Below are positions 11,113 to 21,509 of a stretch of 64,000 bases of DNA, in pieces. How positions within the stretch are numbered: the stretch's first letter is position 1; every line of letters begins with the position of its first letter. A program made the translations under genes and the position numbers. The stretch is from Panax quinquefolius (Eukaryota > Streptophyta > Magnoliopsida > Apiales > Araliaceae), in assembly GCA_020205615.1 (NCBI GenBank), contig CM035160.1, positions 150,021,991-150,085,990 on the forward strand, written 5' to 3'. The notes beneath the pieces are model-generated. The model was given only the letters and a program-made list of their open reading frames with translations, had not been told where the DNA came from and ran no database searches.

Positions 11113-12170
11113 TGTTATGTTGGTTATTATGTGAAAACATGAAAGTTTCTTAGAAATCACAAAGAGTTGAAAATCGATTTTGGTGAAAAGCGTAACATGA
11201 AATTCAATTGACCATATCTCCTATTATATTTTGAATTTTTGAGTGTGGTCAAGTCCTAGAGTTAGATCTATGAGTTACCTAACTAATACAAGTGGAATTC
11301 TTTGGAAAAGGTGTTGTAGATTTACATGTGTGGACTGATTTTTAGCAAAGGAGTGCAAAGCTGCAAAAACCGAAAAAGCTGCACGCCATGATTTTAGAGG
11401 GGCTGTTTCGGCCACTTAAATTATGAGAAAAATTCTGGCCTTTTGGGACATGAAGGTATATGGTATAAAGTACCTCCTGTCCAAAAATGAGCTCATTCTC
11501 GACTTAAAATGAGCAAGTTATGACTATTTCAATATTTAGGTTTTTAAATTTAAAAACGCTATAACCGGGAGTTCTATAAACTCGATGACCATGAAATTTA
11601 AACCTGAGGCTCACATTAACATGTGTAAGGTCCTGCCAAGATTTGGAAATTTTGGAGTTAAACTTGAGGTAGCAAATTTCTTAAAGAATTAATTAGAAAT
11701 TGATTTTTGAAAAATAGTAAATGAATTTTAAAAAATTAGAAAAATATATTTTCATTATGGGACTATATTATGCTAAATCCCAGAAAAGAAATATTTTTGG
11801 GACTGATTTGGTATTTTCATGAAAATAGTTTAATTCAAACATATGAGTTAAATATGTTATGTGAAAGTAACAAAGTTGAAAATAGGATTTTATGGCTAGA
11901 GAATCCTATATAGAGTATATGCATATTTTTTTTTATGAGGATTTGATAATTGGTGATGATATCTTATGAGTATGGCAATTTTGAATGATTAAATGCATTA
12001 TATGGTAAAAGCGTAAACAATTGAGATAAATTGTTTATAAATTTAAGAAGTGATTAAAATATTGTTATAATATTAATGATATTAGATTATGAGATTATTA
12101 AGTGATTGATAACATGGGGATATTCTTGAACTCTGGATAAATTATATTATAAATGTTTAATATTTATCCT
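11113..12170 (+). repeat. Module B, copy 2
   Basis: Same block as 1625-2660, here inside the E1 internal region directly after the pol fragment. It lacks protein-coding frames. Confidence 0.7.
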
Positions 12171-12900
12171 TTATCTCATTGATTGATTCTTTATATCATT
12201 ATCCTCGTGTTTATATTATGTTGAAAGTCATCTGGCACGTCAGTGCGTAGATGGACTTGGTATGATTATGACTGAGGATTGTTTGGGTATAATCATAACC
12301 GTAATTGAAAACACGATTATCTTTGGCCGTAGTGCATGGATAATTTGTGGTCGTGATCTTAATGAATACACGATTATCTTTGGTAGTAGTGCATGGATAA
12401 TTTGTGGACGTGATACTAATGAATACACGATTATCTTTGGTAGTAGTGCATGGATAATTTGTGGTCGTGATACTAATGAATATACGATTATCTTTTGGTA
12501 GTAGTGCATGGATAATTCGTGGTCGTGATAATCTTAATGAATATCCTCGGCCCGTAGTGCGAGGATGATTCGATGATATGGATTAATTATTGGTGAGTCT
12601 CAAGAATGAAATATTAATTCATGGATGTGGTAAAAGTCATCTTTGGTAGTAGTGCATTGATATACTTGGTATGATTATGACCAAGGATTATTCTGATATA
12701 ATCGTGTAGTAATTAAAAACACGAATATCCCCGCCGATGGTGCATGGATAAATCGTGGTCGTGATACTATTGTTCGCGTCTCAAAGATTATTGGTTTTTA
12801 TTGTATATCTTTGGCCCAGTAGTGCAAAGATGAATTGTTAATGAATATATTGGTAGGATTGCAAAGATGAATTTAATATTTTCAACGATAAAGGTATTCA
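12171..12900 (+). repeat. LTR-like hairpin region captured inside E1
   Basis: This matches the GTAGTGC hairpin section of the LTRs but lies in the internal region. Perfect 7-bp stems are ATCCTCG/CGAGGAT at 12543-12549 with 12560-12566, and ATCTTTG/CAAAGAT at 12807-12813 with 12825-12831. It rejoins the pol 3' end at about 12890. Confidence 0.6.
12306..12545 (+). repeat. 57-bp tandem repeat, four units
   Basis: The motif CGATTATC recurs at 12314, 12371, 12428 and 12485, an exact 57-bp period. Each unit has arms ATTATC/GATAAT around GTAGTGC. Because 57 is divisible by three, the array gives repetitive ORFs on both strands. These are not evidence of a gene. Confidence 0.85.
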
Positions 12901-12975
12901 AGGTATCCTCACCTCTTATCATACAGTGCGTAACGCACTTCTAATTTTGGAGAAATTCCATAAGGAGGGAGAGAT
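12890..12975 (+). pseudogene. E1 pol 3' end and polypurine tract
   Basis: The tail matches the end of the integrase/chromodomain frame in E4 and E2 (AGGTATCC, then AATTTTGGAGAAATTCCATA). The polypurine tract AAGGAGGGAGAGA directly precedes the 3' LTR start TGTGAGACCCC at 12976. Such a tract primes plus-strand DNA synthesis in LTR elements. Confidence 0.7.
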
Positions 12976-15383
12976 GTGAGACCCCAGATTTTATCAATAA
13001 AGATTTAAATTTTGTCAAAATAATTTTTAATATTATGGTGTGAATTTGAGATAATATTATAGTTGTGGGTAGTATTTATAAATTTTGCAAAAGTATGCAA
13101 GTGGTTATATTATATTCGATTGGTCGGGGAATATTAGGTTTAGCGAGGAATATTAAATGACAACTGCTCAATCATCAGTGGACCCCATAAATGTAATTAT
13201 TGTCGGATTGAGAAAACGACAAAAATATTTTATATGAAATAACGACGGAAGTTTTACTAGTGGATCTTGTTGAACTACTCGGTAGTAAAAGTACGATGTC
13301 ACGTGTGGTTGACATAGAAGACACCTGCGGTATTGATTATTGATCGCCATGAGAAGTCACTTCGGTTTGATTCCATTATTGTCGATTAATAATATGAATT
13401 AGATATAGCGATAATGACGTTTTGTTTTATTCAGATTATTAACGTAATAAAAGCGGAAACATCTTTTTTATATAAAGCAGAATACTTTATTAAAGTTATT
13501 CTATAAATAGAATATATTATATTTTATTACGATAGTGTTGCGTAGTGTTTTGCGATAGTGTTGCATAGTATTTGCGTAGTAAAATGTTTTTATATAAATA
13601 GAATATATGATATTTTATTTAAAAGATTTTGCTTTAAATATGGACCAGTCGATTAAAAGTAAATCAATACGGATTGATTAATGGATTAATTACTATGCAT
13701 TCTATTTTCCTATAAATGAAGTTTCATTCCTTCATTATTTTTTACGAATTCAATGAAGCTACAGAGAGAAATTATAGAGAGGTTATAGAGAAAGAAAGAA
13801 GATAGATATTCTGGTACTTCACTACTTTGATATCCAAATTGTCTTTTTACGGTAAGGGTGTTATTCTTTCTTATTCATGAAGAGAACTTCGTTATTCCAT
13901 TCATTATTATTTTGTTGGAATAACTCGTAAAAAGTAGTATATACCCTATACATAACACTGTATATACGCAAAGTACCCTATACTTGGTGAAATCTTATGT
14001 TATTCCATTCTTATTTATTACATTGGAATAACTCAGATATCTGTGAATCCCTATACTTGGTGATCTTCTACGTTATTCCATTCTTTATTATTACGTTGGA
14101 ATATCGCATGCGTGTGTTTTCATGGGATTCAGTTCCATTGTTTATTATTCCGCATTTATTATTACTCGTTAGAATATCACATGCGTGTGTTTAACACCGG
14201 ACCAGTTCCATTATTTATTATTCAAACATTTATTATTCTGTTGGATCATCCATCGGGTGTGAATTTCACCCGACTCGGTTCCGATTATTATTATTACATT
14301 GGAATTACGCATACGCACAATCTGCGTGCGTGGTGATTTCTTTTGTTATTCCATTCTTTATTATTACTGGGTTGGTTAAAACTTTGACTTTATACTCCAT
14401 GAAATTAGTAGAATATCCTCGATATTTGCGCTTTCATCCAAAGATCTTTTCATGGAAATATTCTTCCCGATCATTCTTGAATTTCTTTCTACAAAACAAA
14501 GATATCTTGTTGACAATTTGGACGTTATTAATTCTCGGATAAAATAATTCTTGAACTTGTTTTATTGAATTATTATGTCATTGTCATCATCCTCATGATA
14601 TATTATGTTATCTTTTGGCTTACGATGCGTAGATTAACTTAGTATGATTATACGATGAGGATCATTCGGTGATAATCGCCAGCATTATAAATGATGTGAT
14701 AAAAGTCTCAAATTGGCACTGTAATGCGATTGATGGATAGTTTTTGGTATGATTATTATGAGGGGGTGATTCGGTATAGTCGTGACCATTGATAATTTGA
14801 TGAAAATCCTTGGCCAGTGAGATACGAGGATGATTAGATATTGTGGTTTATTCATTAAACCGAGTCTTAATGATAAAAATTTATGAAAACCTTTTAAAAC
14901 CGCAAAGATAGTAGACTTTTTTTTTTCTCTTGACTCTTTTAATGGATTGCATATTCTCGCTGCAGATTAAACTCGTTGTCTATTGTATTTTATCGGTTTA
15001 ATACTTGTTGAAGGCTAATGATAATTTTATTCTCGCATTATCTTACCATAATATTTCTTCTTTGGCCAATAATCTCACTCCTTTTCTTTCAATTTTTCTT
15101 CTTGAGAAATGAGAACATGCATTGAGAACAATCGGGGAGCGGAGTAATGGTCCGGAGGATAGCATTAGTAGTCCTCACTATTACGTGAAATAGTGTGATA
15201 ATAGTTGTAATGAGACTCCTTTTGAGTTTGTATAATATCTAGTAGACAATATTTGTATTCAACTCACGGTTTACGTCGTATTATCTGCTACGCTTATATT
15301 AGTAAGTTGTATTTGAATTTACGTATGCAGTATAAGTGGCGATCCAAAGATGGGTGGCGTATACCTAATTTTTGGGCGTCACA
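12976..15383 (+). repeat. E1 3' LTR
   Basis: A 2408-bp LTR from TGTGAGACCCC to GGGCGTCACA, matching the E1 5' LTR and E3 5' LTR closely in length and order. The TATA box is at 13711. Donor-like ACGGTAAGGG lies near 13851, and both hairpin arrays are present (about 13895-14370 and 14610-14840). It is followed by the target duplicate TAAGT. Confidence 0.88.
13711..13717 (+). promoter_or_regulatory. TATA box of E1 3' LTR
   Basis: TATAAAT in TTTTCCTATAAATGAAG. This 3' LTR promoter would read out towards the PRA1 gene about 2.1 kb downstream. Confidence 0.5.
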
Positions 15384-15460
15384 TAAGTTATATTGTATTG
15401 ATCTACGTATTTGATTTGTTCGAGTAGAGTGATGTATATACCTATTTTGGGAGCGTCACA
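15384..15460 (+). mobile_element. Outer gypsy LTR 3' portion, right piece
   Basis: TAAGT (15384-15388) duplicates 4048-4052. The rest continues the LTR interrupted at 4052 and ends TATTTTGGGAGCGTCACA at 15460. It marks the boundary between the transposon block and the gene island. Confidence 0.75.
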
Positions 15461-15552
15461 CATAATGCTCACATATACACGCATGCATATTTGTGGGTTC
15501 TACTATCATATAATGCTCACATATATACGCATACATATTTGTGAATTCCACA
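15461..15552. repeat. 46-bp tandem duplication in the PRA1 promoter
   Basis: Two units, about 15461-15506 and 15507-15552, differ at a few positions. Each contains CACATATA, CGCATGCATA or CGCATACATA, and TTTGTG. Confidence 0.75.
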
Positions 15553-15812
15553 TGTCAAGCGAAGGTATGCAATATGTATGTGTGTGTGAACATTATGTAA
15601 ATTTTTTTTATGTAATAGTAACATTATTTTCCTAACAAAGCTCCACCGACAAAATATCTATTTTCCTCTCTTTCGTCTTCGCTTCTTCAATAAGCAGTAT
15701 ACAATAATACTAGTAGTACCAGACAATAAACACATACGTCTCTCTATTTTTTCAGATCTCTGCAATAAAATAAGGTAAAAGCTTCCCAATTAAAAACCAT
15801 CAGTTGTTACTA
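15461..15812 (+). promoter_or_regulatory. PRA1 upstream region and 5' leader
   Basis: Only about 350 bp separate the last LTR base from the start codon. The distal part is a 46-bp tandem duplication, each unit with CATAATGCTCACATATA-like and CATATTTGTG-like motifs (15461-15552). A pyrimidine-rich patch (TTTTCCTCTCTTTCGTCTTC at about 15660-15680) and AGTATACAATAATA near 15696 are candidate core-promoter elements. No clear TATA box stands out, so the transcription start is not fixed. Confidence 0.5.
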
Positions 15813-16487
15813 ATGGCTTCCCAATCGCAACCGGCGATACTCCCAATATCAAACCCCCAATCCACTACCACCGCCAGCGGTGGCTCCTCCGAATCCCAAG
15901 CACCGGTGGCCACCCCTGCTTTCCGCGCATTCATCACCAACATCTCAGAAACAGTTCGCACCGGCTTGGCAGCCCGCCGCCCATGGTCCGAGTTGGTTGA
16001 CCGCAACGGCTTCTCCAAACCCGACTCTATATCCGACGCCACTGCTCGCATCCGAAAGAACTACGCCTATTTCCGCGTAAATTACCTATCTTTGATCGCC
16101 GTTGTGCTGGCTTTCTCTCTTCTGACTAACCCTTTCTCGCTCATCGTCCTCCTCGGGCTCCTCGCCGGCTGGCTCTTTCTCTACCTCTTCCGCCCCTCCG
16201 ATCCGCCTCTCGTCGTCTTTGGCCGCACTTATTCGGAGAGGGAAACCCTAGGCATCCTCATTCTCTCTACAATTGTGGTAATTTTCCTCACCAGCGTCGG
16301 ATCCGTTCTGATTTCCGCTCTCATGGTCGGAGTGGCCGTTGTTTGCGCTCATGGTGCCTTTAGGGTTCCGGAGGATCTCTTTCTTGATGAGCAAGAGCCT
16401 GCCGCCACCGGATTTCTCTCTTTTCTCTCTGGCGCCGCATCTAATGCCGCCTCGTCCGCAGCCCCTCTCGTTGCTGCTCGCGTTTAA
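15813..16487 (+). CDS. PRA1B: PRA1 family protein (prenylated Rab acceptor), B clade-like
   Basis: Single-exon CDS of 224 residues. The start ATG at 15813 sits in plant-like context (ACTAATGGCT); in-frame upstream codons are TTG TTA CTA, so no earlier ATG is used. The order is typical of PRA1: a Ser/Pro/Thr-rich N tail (1-45), RRPWSEL (55-61), RIRKNYAYFRVNY (79-91), a first hydrophobic hairpin (about 91-126), the loop FRPSDPPLVVFGR (126-138), a second hydrophobic hairpin (about 146-182) and DLFLDE (188-193). PRA1 proteins bind prenylated Rab GTPases in ER-Golgi-endosome membranes and help deliver or retain them. The length matches plant PRA1.B proteins. GC content is far above the flanks. It is the only intact gene in the window. 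The subclade is an inference from similarity. Confidence 0.95.
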   Translation: MASQSQPAILPISNPQSTTTASGGSSESQAPVATPAFRAFITNISETVRTGLAARRPWSELVDRNGFSKPDSISDATARIRKNYAYFRVNYLSLIAVVLAFSLLTNPFSLIVLLGLLAGWLFLYLFRPSDPPLVVFGRTYSERETLGILILSTIVVIFLTSVGSVLISALMVGVAVVCAHGAFRVPEDLFLDEQEPAATGFLSFLSGAASNAASSAAPLVAARV

Positions 16488-16720
16488 GGATTCGGATTTG
16501 ATCTAGGGATTCTTCACCGATGTGGATAAAATGAAAATGCTGTTAGCTGATTGCTACATTTCGGTAGGGGTAAAAAACATAAATAAAATTTTATATACAT
16601 CATATAGTATATATTCTCTTTTTCCCAAGGAAAGAATTATACTTTTGTCTGTGCTGTATTTGCGAACTCTTAATTTCTTGTTTCAAGAGTTTTTTACTTG
16701 ATACAACTTGTCTATTCTCA
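16488..16720 (+). other. PRA1 3' UTR with poly(A) signal
   Basis: AT-rich sequence after the TAA stop. AATAAA at 16582-16587 in ACATAAATAAAATTT is the best poly(A) signal, about 95 bp downstream of the stop. T-rich stretches follow. Confidence 0.6.
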
Positions 16721-16921
16721 TTGCTTATTATTTGATTGATCAGTAATTTTTGAGTCTTATCATCTTATTCCTAATTTTGTTTGTTGGTGCATCGTGTAAA
16801 TATTCAAGCTTTTGGATTGCTTATTAGTAATTATTTGATTGATCAGTAATTTTTTAGTCTTACCATCCGATTCCTAATTTTGTTTGTTGTTGGTGCATCC
16901 TGTAAATATTCAAGCATTTGG
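16721..16921. repeat. Tandem duplication, about 100 bp
   Basis: Two units, 16721-16816 and 16817-16921, share TTGATTGATCAGTAATTTTT, TTCCTAATTTTGTTTGTTG and TGTAAATATTCAAGC. The second has small insertions (TAGTAA and TTG). It lies in non-coding sequence downstream of PRA1. Confidence 0.85.
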
Positions 16922-18062
16922 TTTAAATATACAGTCAGAAATAATACATCTAATTGAATGATGCATGGATGGTTCTTTTGACCTATTTTGCAATATACAT
17001 TCTTTGTTGATGTGATCTTTATTTTCATTATGCAATCATACAAACCCTTTGGATACTTTCACCAGTTTTGTATCTTAATTTCTTTGTTTTGTATGTTGGT
17101 GATGTTGAAAGATTTTTTAGTATATAAAAAAAGTAATTCTTTGTGTCATTTTCTTTTCTTAATATCCAAATCTTTTGTATTTTAGACAGAGAACTTGTAT
17201 TATGTTGATACATCTTTTATTTGCTTGTCTTGGAACAAAGCTTCATGAATCATGAGCCTTGCCAATAATTTAGCAAATATCACTACTGATGTGAAAATGA
17301 AATTACTTGATCTATATTAGTCCAGTTTTCCATCCTTTTGGCTATATGATTACAGCTTGTTGCCCAGAGATGGCAGTTTCTCCTTTGATTTCAGTTTAAT
17401 TGTTTTCAGGCACTACTGCTAAACTTAACCTTCTCATCATTTCGTCAGTTAACTCTTTATTTGGCTAGATTTTTTTTTGGCAGTGTCTACATGTAATGTG
17501 CAACATTTTCAAAAGGGTTCTAGTTGTGTGTTGTGTTTGTTTGGTGTGAGGTGGTTGTGTGGTGGATTCTTCTGAGGTTGTATTTTGAGATGGATGAAGC
17601 ATGAGACCGTACTAGTTGAGTTGCCGTAGGTTGCATATTTTTACTTTGTAGAATTTTGACTAATTCTTGTCCTGGTCAGAGTTGTGATTGAGCAACAGCA
17701 ACACTTAAAAGGTCAAAACGTACTTTGCGCTATAACAGTGAAAGGAAGAATGGATTATGCCTTGCAAATCAAATGTGAGCTGCTAAGCTGTATCAGGTGG
17801 GTGAATATATAGATTCTGTATCGCAAACGTACAAGGAATAAACCTGTGAATACGTGCCTATATGAAGTTTAGATTGATGAGTTAGGGTCTCAGCCTCTCA
17901 GGTGTGGAATCCATTTCTTCTCGTGAAATTTTGTTCAGTTGCATTGATATGAATCATCTAAAATTTACTGAAAGCCACGGTTAATATTTTTTATTTATTT
18001 GTTTTGGTTAGAAATCCAGTAACGAAAAAGATAGAAGGGGTTAGTGTGTCATTATGGGGAGT
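16922..18062. other. Intergenic, no supported feature
   Basis: AT-rich sequence with short spurious ORFs only. I see no RNA gene, domain-bearing frame or transposon end. Confidence 0.5.
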
Positions 18063-18190
18063 GGTTAGCATTCATGGTAAATTTACTTCATGTTCAATAT
18101 AGTGCTAATACGTATGCGGAAAGATTACCCTCCCGCCTGTGTGTCAGTGCCATGAAATGAACTTACCATGAAGTTCACTTCATGCTAACC
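18063..18190. mobile_element. Palindromic MITE-like element, copy 1
   Basis: About 128 bp with ends GGTTAGCATTCATGGTAA and, inverted, GGTTAGCATGAAGTGAACTT. The centre carries GTGTGTCAGTGCCAT. It is related to the element at 18690-18825. No clear target duplication is seen. Confidence 0.55.
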
Positions 18191-18689
18191 GAATCCTCCA
18201 TTTTGTGTTTGTAGAGTTTTATGTTGTTATAGGCTTGAATGAACTTATTGAATTATTGTTGGTTGATCTGGAGTTTGATATGATATGCTGCTGTCTTAGT
18301 ATTTTAAATGCATTATTTTACACAAACACATGGTTTAGAAGAATCCTTCATCATGGTGAATGAGTACAAAGATGATTATATTTCATATGGGAATAGGGTT
18401 CTTAGTATTTGGTCTTAATGGAATATAATTTGTAGGTCAAATATCATACTTGGGGAGGGGAGGTTCCCACATCTAGGATAATAAACTCATGAAAATGATT
18501 GTGTTTAATTAATTGATTTTGATTGTTATTGTGCTCTCGTGTATAGTTTAATGTATTTTGGGCAAAGGGCGTGACCAAGAAGGGTGAAGAGCTGAGTTAA
18601 AGCTTGCAATTGGTATTCATGGATGGACCTTTATATTTTAAAAATTAATATTTTCTTGAGATGCTCATAGAATGAATAAAATTGGATCC

Positions 18690-18825
18690 GGTTAGCATGA
18701 ATTTATTTTTTTGGTAAGTTGGTCAGTTGACCAATAGAATACTGACACACATACAACCTCGCTTGTGTGTCGGTATTATATTGGTCAATTGACCAACTTA
18801 CCCCAAAATAAACTTCATATTAACC
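18690..18825. mobile_element. Palindromic MITE-like element, copy 2
   Basis: Two inverted arms of about 60 bp flank a loop of about 13 bp. The left arm starts GGTTAGCATGAATTTATT and includes GGTAAGTTGGTCAGTTGACC, then ends near CTGACACAC. The right arm, inverted, starts GGTTAATATGAAGTTTATT and includes GGTAAGTTGGTCAATTGACC. The transcript or single strand could form a long hairpin. The superfamily is not clear from the ends. Confidence 0.7.
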
Positions 18826-19259
18826 ACTTTCAATAAATTTGGACTCTAATTTGTGGGTCGTCAAGCATATTGTTGATGCTTATTTTGCTCTGGACTAGTT
18901 GATAATCATGAAATGTGCAGGTTAGTTTGAATAATGAAATTAATAATTTATCAAATATTTATGTTAAAAAAAAATTAGAAGAACACAATTGAATTGTACC
19001 AATTCATAGTTCATAATTTTAGATTTAGTATTGAGTTCAGCCGAGAAAAGAATTGAAGAGAGATATATGGCTTGAACATCCCCTCGAATGTCAAATGTCA
19101 CTTGATTAAGAATGCAGTATATAAATTTACCTAAGAAAAGTTAATTCCATAATTTATGTCAACCTTTTGTAAAGGATCCAACCATTCCCTTCCTGACCCA
19201 TCAAAAATAGGAATCTGGTTTAGTTAATTTGATGAACAATTGATAGTAATTAAGCATAC
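18826..19259. other. Intergenic, no supported feature
   Basis: AT-rich sequence between the second palindromic element and the kinase-like exon. No frame, repeat or RNA gene is recognised. Confidence 0.4.
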
Positions 19260-19312
19260 CTTGGTGTTGATGGCTTTGTAAACGACTCCATAGCCACCTT
19301 TACCACGCTTCA
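19260..19312 (-). pseudogene. Protein kinase P-loop exon fragment
   Basis: On the minus strand a short frame reads KRGKGGYGVVYKAINTK, matching the glycine-rich ATP-binding loop GxGxxGxV followed by the Y-K-A strand of a Ser/Thr kinase. The exon ends CCAAG followed by GTATGC, a good splice donor (GT at 19259-19258). A possible acceptor AG lies just upstream (CCTGAAG). No other kinase exon (VAIK, HRDL or DFG motifs) is visible within the nearby 2 kb, and a MITE with an inserted LTR lies beyond it. It could be a captured or abandoned fragment, or one exon of a gene with long introns. Confidence 0.5.
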
Positions 19313-19685
19313 GGATAATAAGATAAATATATCATCAATCCAATAGACAAAAAACTAGATACCTTAACCAGATATTGCTAAAATATGCATATCTAAAACA
19401 ATATAAATCAATCTAAGAGAATTTTAAAAGAAACAAACAATAACATATAATCTAACATACGACTATATATCCGACTCGCATATCAAAGAACAAAACTTTA
19501 ATTCTTGAGAAATATAAATCGAAAGGAACAAATCATACATACCTTAATCTGATTGAAATGAATGAATTAGAAGATTGTCGAGAAATTTAAGATATCGAAA
19601 TAAACGAAAGAGTACATGGGTCGTCATCACTCAACTTTCCGCTCTCACATACTCGTTATTGCCATTGCAGTAAATCGTTTAAATT
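19313..19685. other. Intergenic, no supported feature
   Basis: AT-rich sequence. It could be intron or upstream region of the kinase-like fragment, but nothing is recognisable. Confidence 0.4.
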
Positions 19686-19693
19686 TTTTCAAG

Positions 19694-21509
19694 TAGGGGT
19701 GTTAACCGAGCAGAGTAGCTCGATACTCGACTCGAGATCGGTTCGAAAATATGATCCAAAGCTCGAATTCGAAGTTGATTCGAGTCGAATATGATCCATA
19801 CTCGTTTTTCTCGTTTAATGATACACGAAGTCGAATTCGAGTATACAAAGATTATTTCCGATTAGGGTTCGAGTATTTCATTTTTTTTTTCGAACCATAC
19901 TTGTGGCGCCCCAAAATTAGGGTATCGTCACACATCTTGGGTCGCCACTTACATGGTATGTAATTTAAATACAACTTACTAATATAAGCGTATCGTGTGA
20001 TAATACGACATAAAGCGTGAGTTTGAATACAAATATTGTCTACTAGATATTATACAAATTCAAAAGGAGTCCTCATTACAATTATTATCACACTATTTCA
20101 CAGAATAGTGAGGACTACTAATCTTATCCTTTGGACCATTACTCCGCTTCGAAACTGCGTCCAAATTTATATTCTCATTTCAAGAGAAACGGTGAAAGAA
20201 AGGGTGAGCTCAACTAGCCCGAAGAAAAATATTATAACTAAGATAATGCGAATAAATTATCAATAGTCTTCAACAATGTTAAAGCGATAAAATACAATAG
20301 ACAACCGGTTTAACAAGCAATGAATATCGCAATCCATTAAAAGAGTCAAGTAGAAAATAAAGTCTACTATCTTTTAGGTTTTAAAGGTTTTCATAAATTT
20401 TATCACTAAGACTCGGTTTAATGAATAAACCACAATATCTAATCATCCCTGCACCACGGTCAAGGATTTTCATCAAATGGTCAATGGTCAGTACTATTAT
20501 ACCGAATCACCCCGGTCATAATCATACCAAAAACACATATTATATGAGATGATCTTTGTGACAATAATTGAATCGATAATATAAGAGATATGATCGTAAT
20601 TAATAAGCGATAATTGAGTATAGCTAAGTGACTTCTCACGTAAGCATCAATAATCAATGGTGTGCTACTACTCAACCACGCCAGACATATTCATTGTCTT
20701 TTACTACCGGGAGTAGTTCAAGCAGGTTTTAACGGTAACACCTCTCTAGTTATTTTTATAGAAAGATAATTTTGTCGCTTTTAACTACTTACAATACTTA
20801 GTTAATGAGGTCCACCATCGATTGAGCCGTCAAATCTGAATATTCCCAAAAAAAAGAATATTCCCAACCAAACGAATATTTTATAACAACTTGCTTACTT
20901 TTGCAAAATTTATAAATATTACCCACAACTATAACATTATATCAAATTTATTCCATAATATTCAAAAATAATATTTATAGAAAATTCATCTTTATTTATA
21001 AAAGCTGGGGTCTTACACATACTCGATACCTGCTCGATGGATCATATTCGAATACTATTCTGATCCATACTAATAAGCTAAATATATGATATTTGTATCA
21101 ATCTTTATAATTTATAAAGTGTAGTATTAAATTGTGTAAGCTTGTACTTGAATAAATCAGTGAATTCATTGTCAATTCGTATTATATTCTTTGTAATTTC
21201 TTTACATAAATAAAAGTAAAAGACTAATGTATAAACATTAGTTCAATAATCAATTTAGTATGTAGTGGTTCAGTATTAAGTGAAATGGTTCATATTCGAA
21301 ACTCGATTTGAAAGCTCGTGAGTAACTCGTTTTATAAATGAGTCGAGTACTTACGAGCGGAATAGGTTCGAGTAATGATCCGAGTCGAATCTGGAGCAAA
21401 ATTAGAAATTCTTTATTGAATTCAAGTCGAATTTGAGCTCAATTTTTTCTAGTCGAGCCGAATCTGAGCATTAGAGTGTTCGTTGAGATTCGACTCGTTT
21501 TCACCCCTA
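19694..21509. mobile_element. hAT-type MITE, split by a reverse LTR
   Basis: The terminal inverted repeats are TAGGGGTG at 19694-19701 and CACCCCTA at 21502-21509. The 8-bp target duplication TTTTCAAG lies at 19686-19693 and 21510-21517. Eight bases is the hAT hallmark. Without the nested LTR it is about 690 bp. The body is full of short TCGA-centred palindromes (CTCGACTCGAG, GATTCGAGTCGAAT). No transposase frame is present, so it is non-autonomous. Confidence 0.88.
19902..21017 (-). mobile_element. Solo gypsy LTR, internally deleted
   Basis: The minus strand reads from TGTAAGACCCC (ending 21017) to GGGGCGCCACA (at 19902). CATACT flanks it on both sides (19896-19901 and 21018-21023). It is 1.1 kb instead of 2.4-2.7 kb. 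Near 20530 the hairpin-array part jumps directly to early U3, so the TATA box, leader and first hairpin array are missing. It landed inside the hAT MITE and is therefore younger. Confidence 0.85.

Larger units (their letters stand above)
4053..15383 (+). mobile_element. Element E1: non-autonomous gypsy element with both LTRs
   Basis: It has a complete LTR-PBS-internal-PPT-LTR structure. The 5' LTR is 4053-8904 (with a nested LTR at 4576-7020), the internal region 8905-12975 and the 3' LTR 12976-15383. The 5-bp target duplication TAAGT lies at 4048-4052 and 15384-15388. After removing the nested copy the LTRs are about 2.41 kb each. Inside are a broken gag, a protease remnant, a chimeric stretch, module B and LTR-like sequence. 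RT, RNase H and the integrase core are absent. It shares this organisation with E3, so its mobility would have depended on relatives. Confidence 0.88.

Noticed and set aside
12240..12509. ORFs with 19-residue repeats on both strands (IIFGSSAWIICGRDTNEY-like)
   Set aside because: They arise from the 57-bp tandem repeat, whose length is a multiple of three. Both strands stay open, and no promoter or homolog is apparent.
15800..16080. Other-frame ORFs over the PRA1 gene
   Set aside because: They overlap the clear PRA1 frame and exist because that region is GC-rich.
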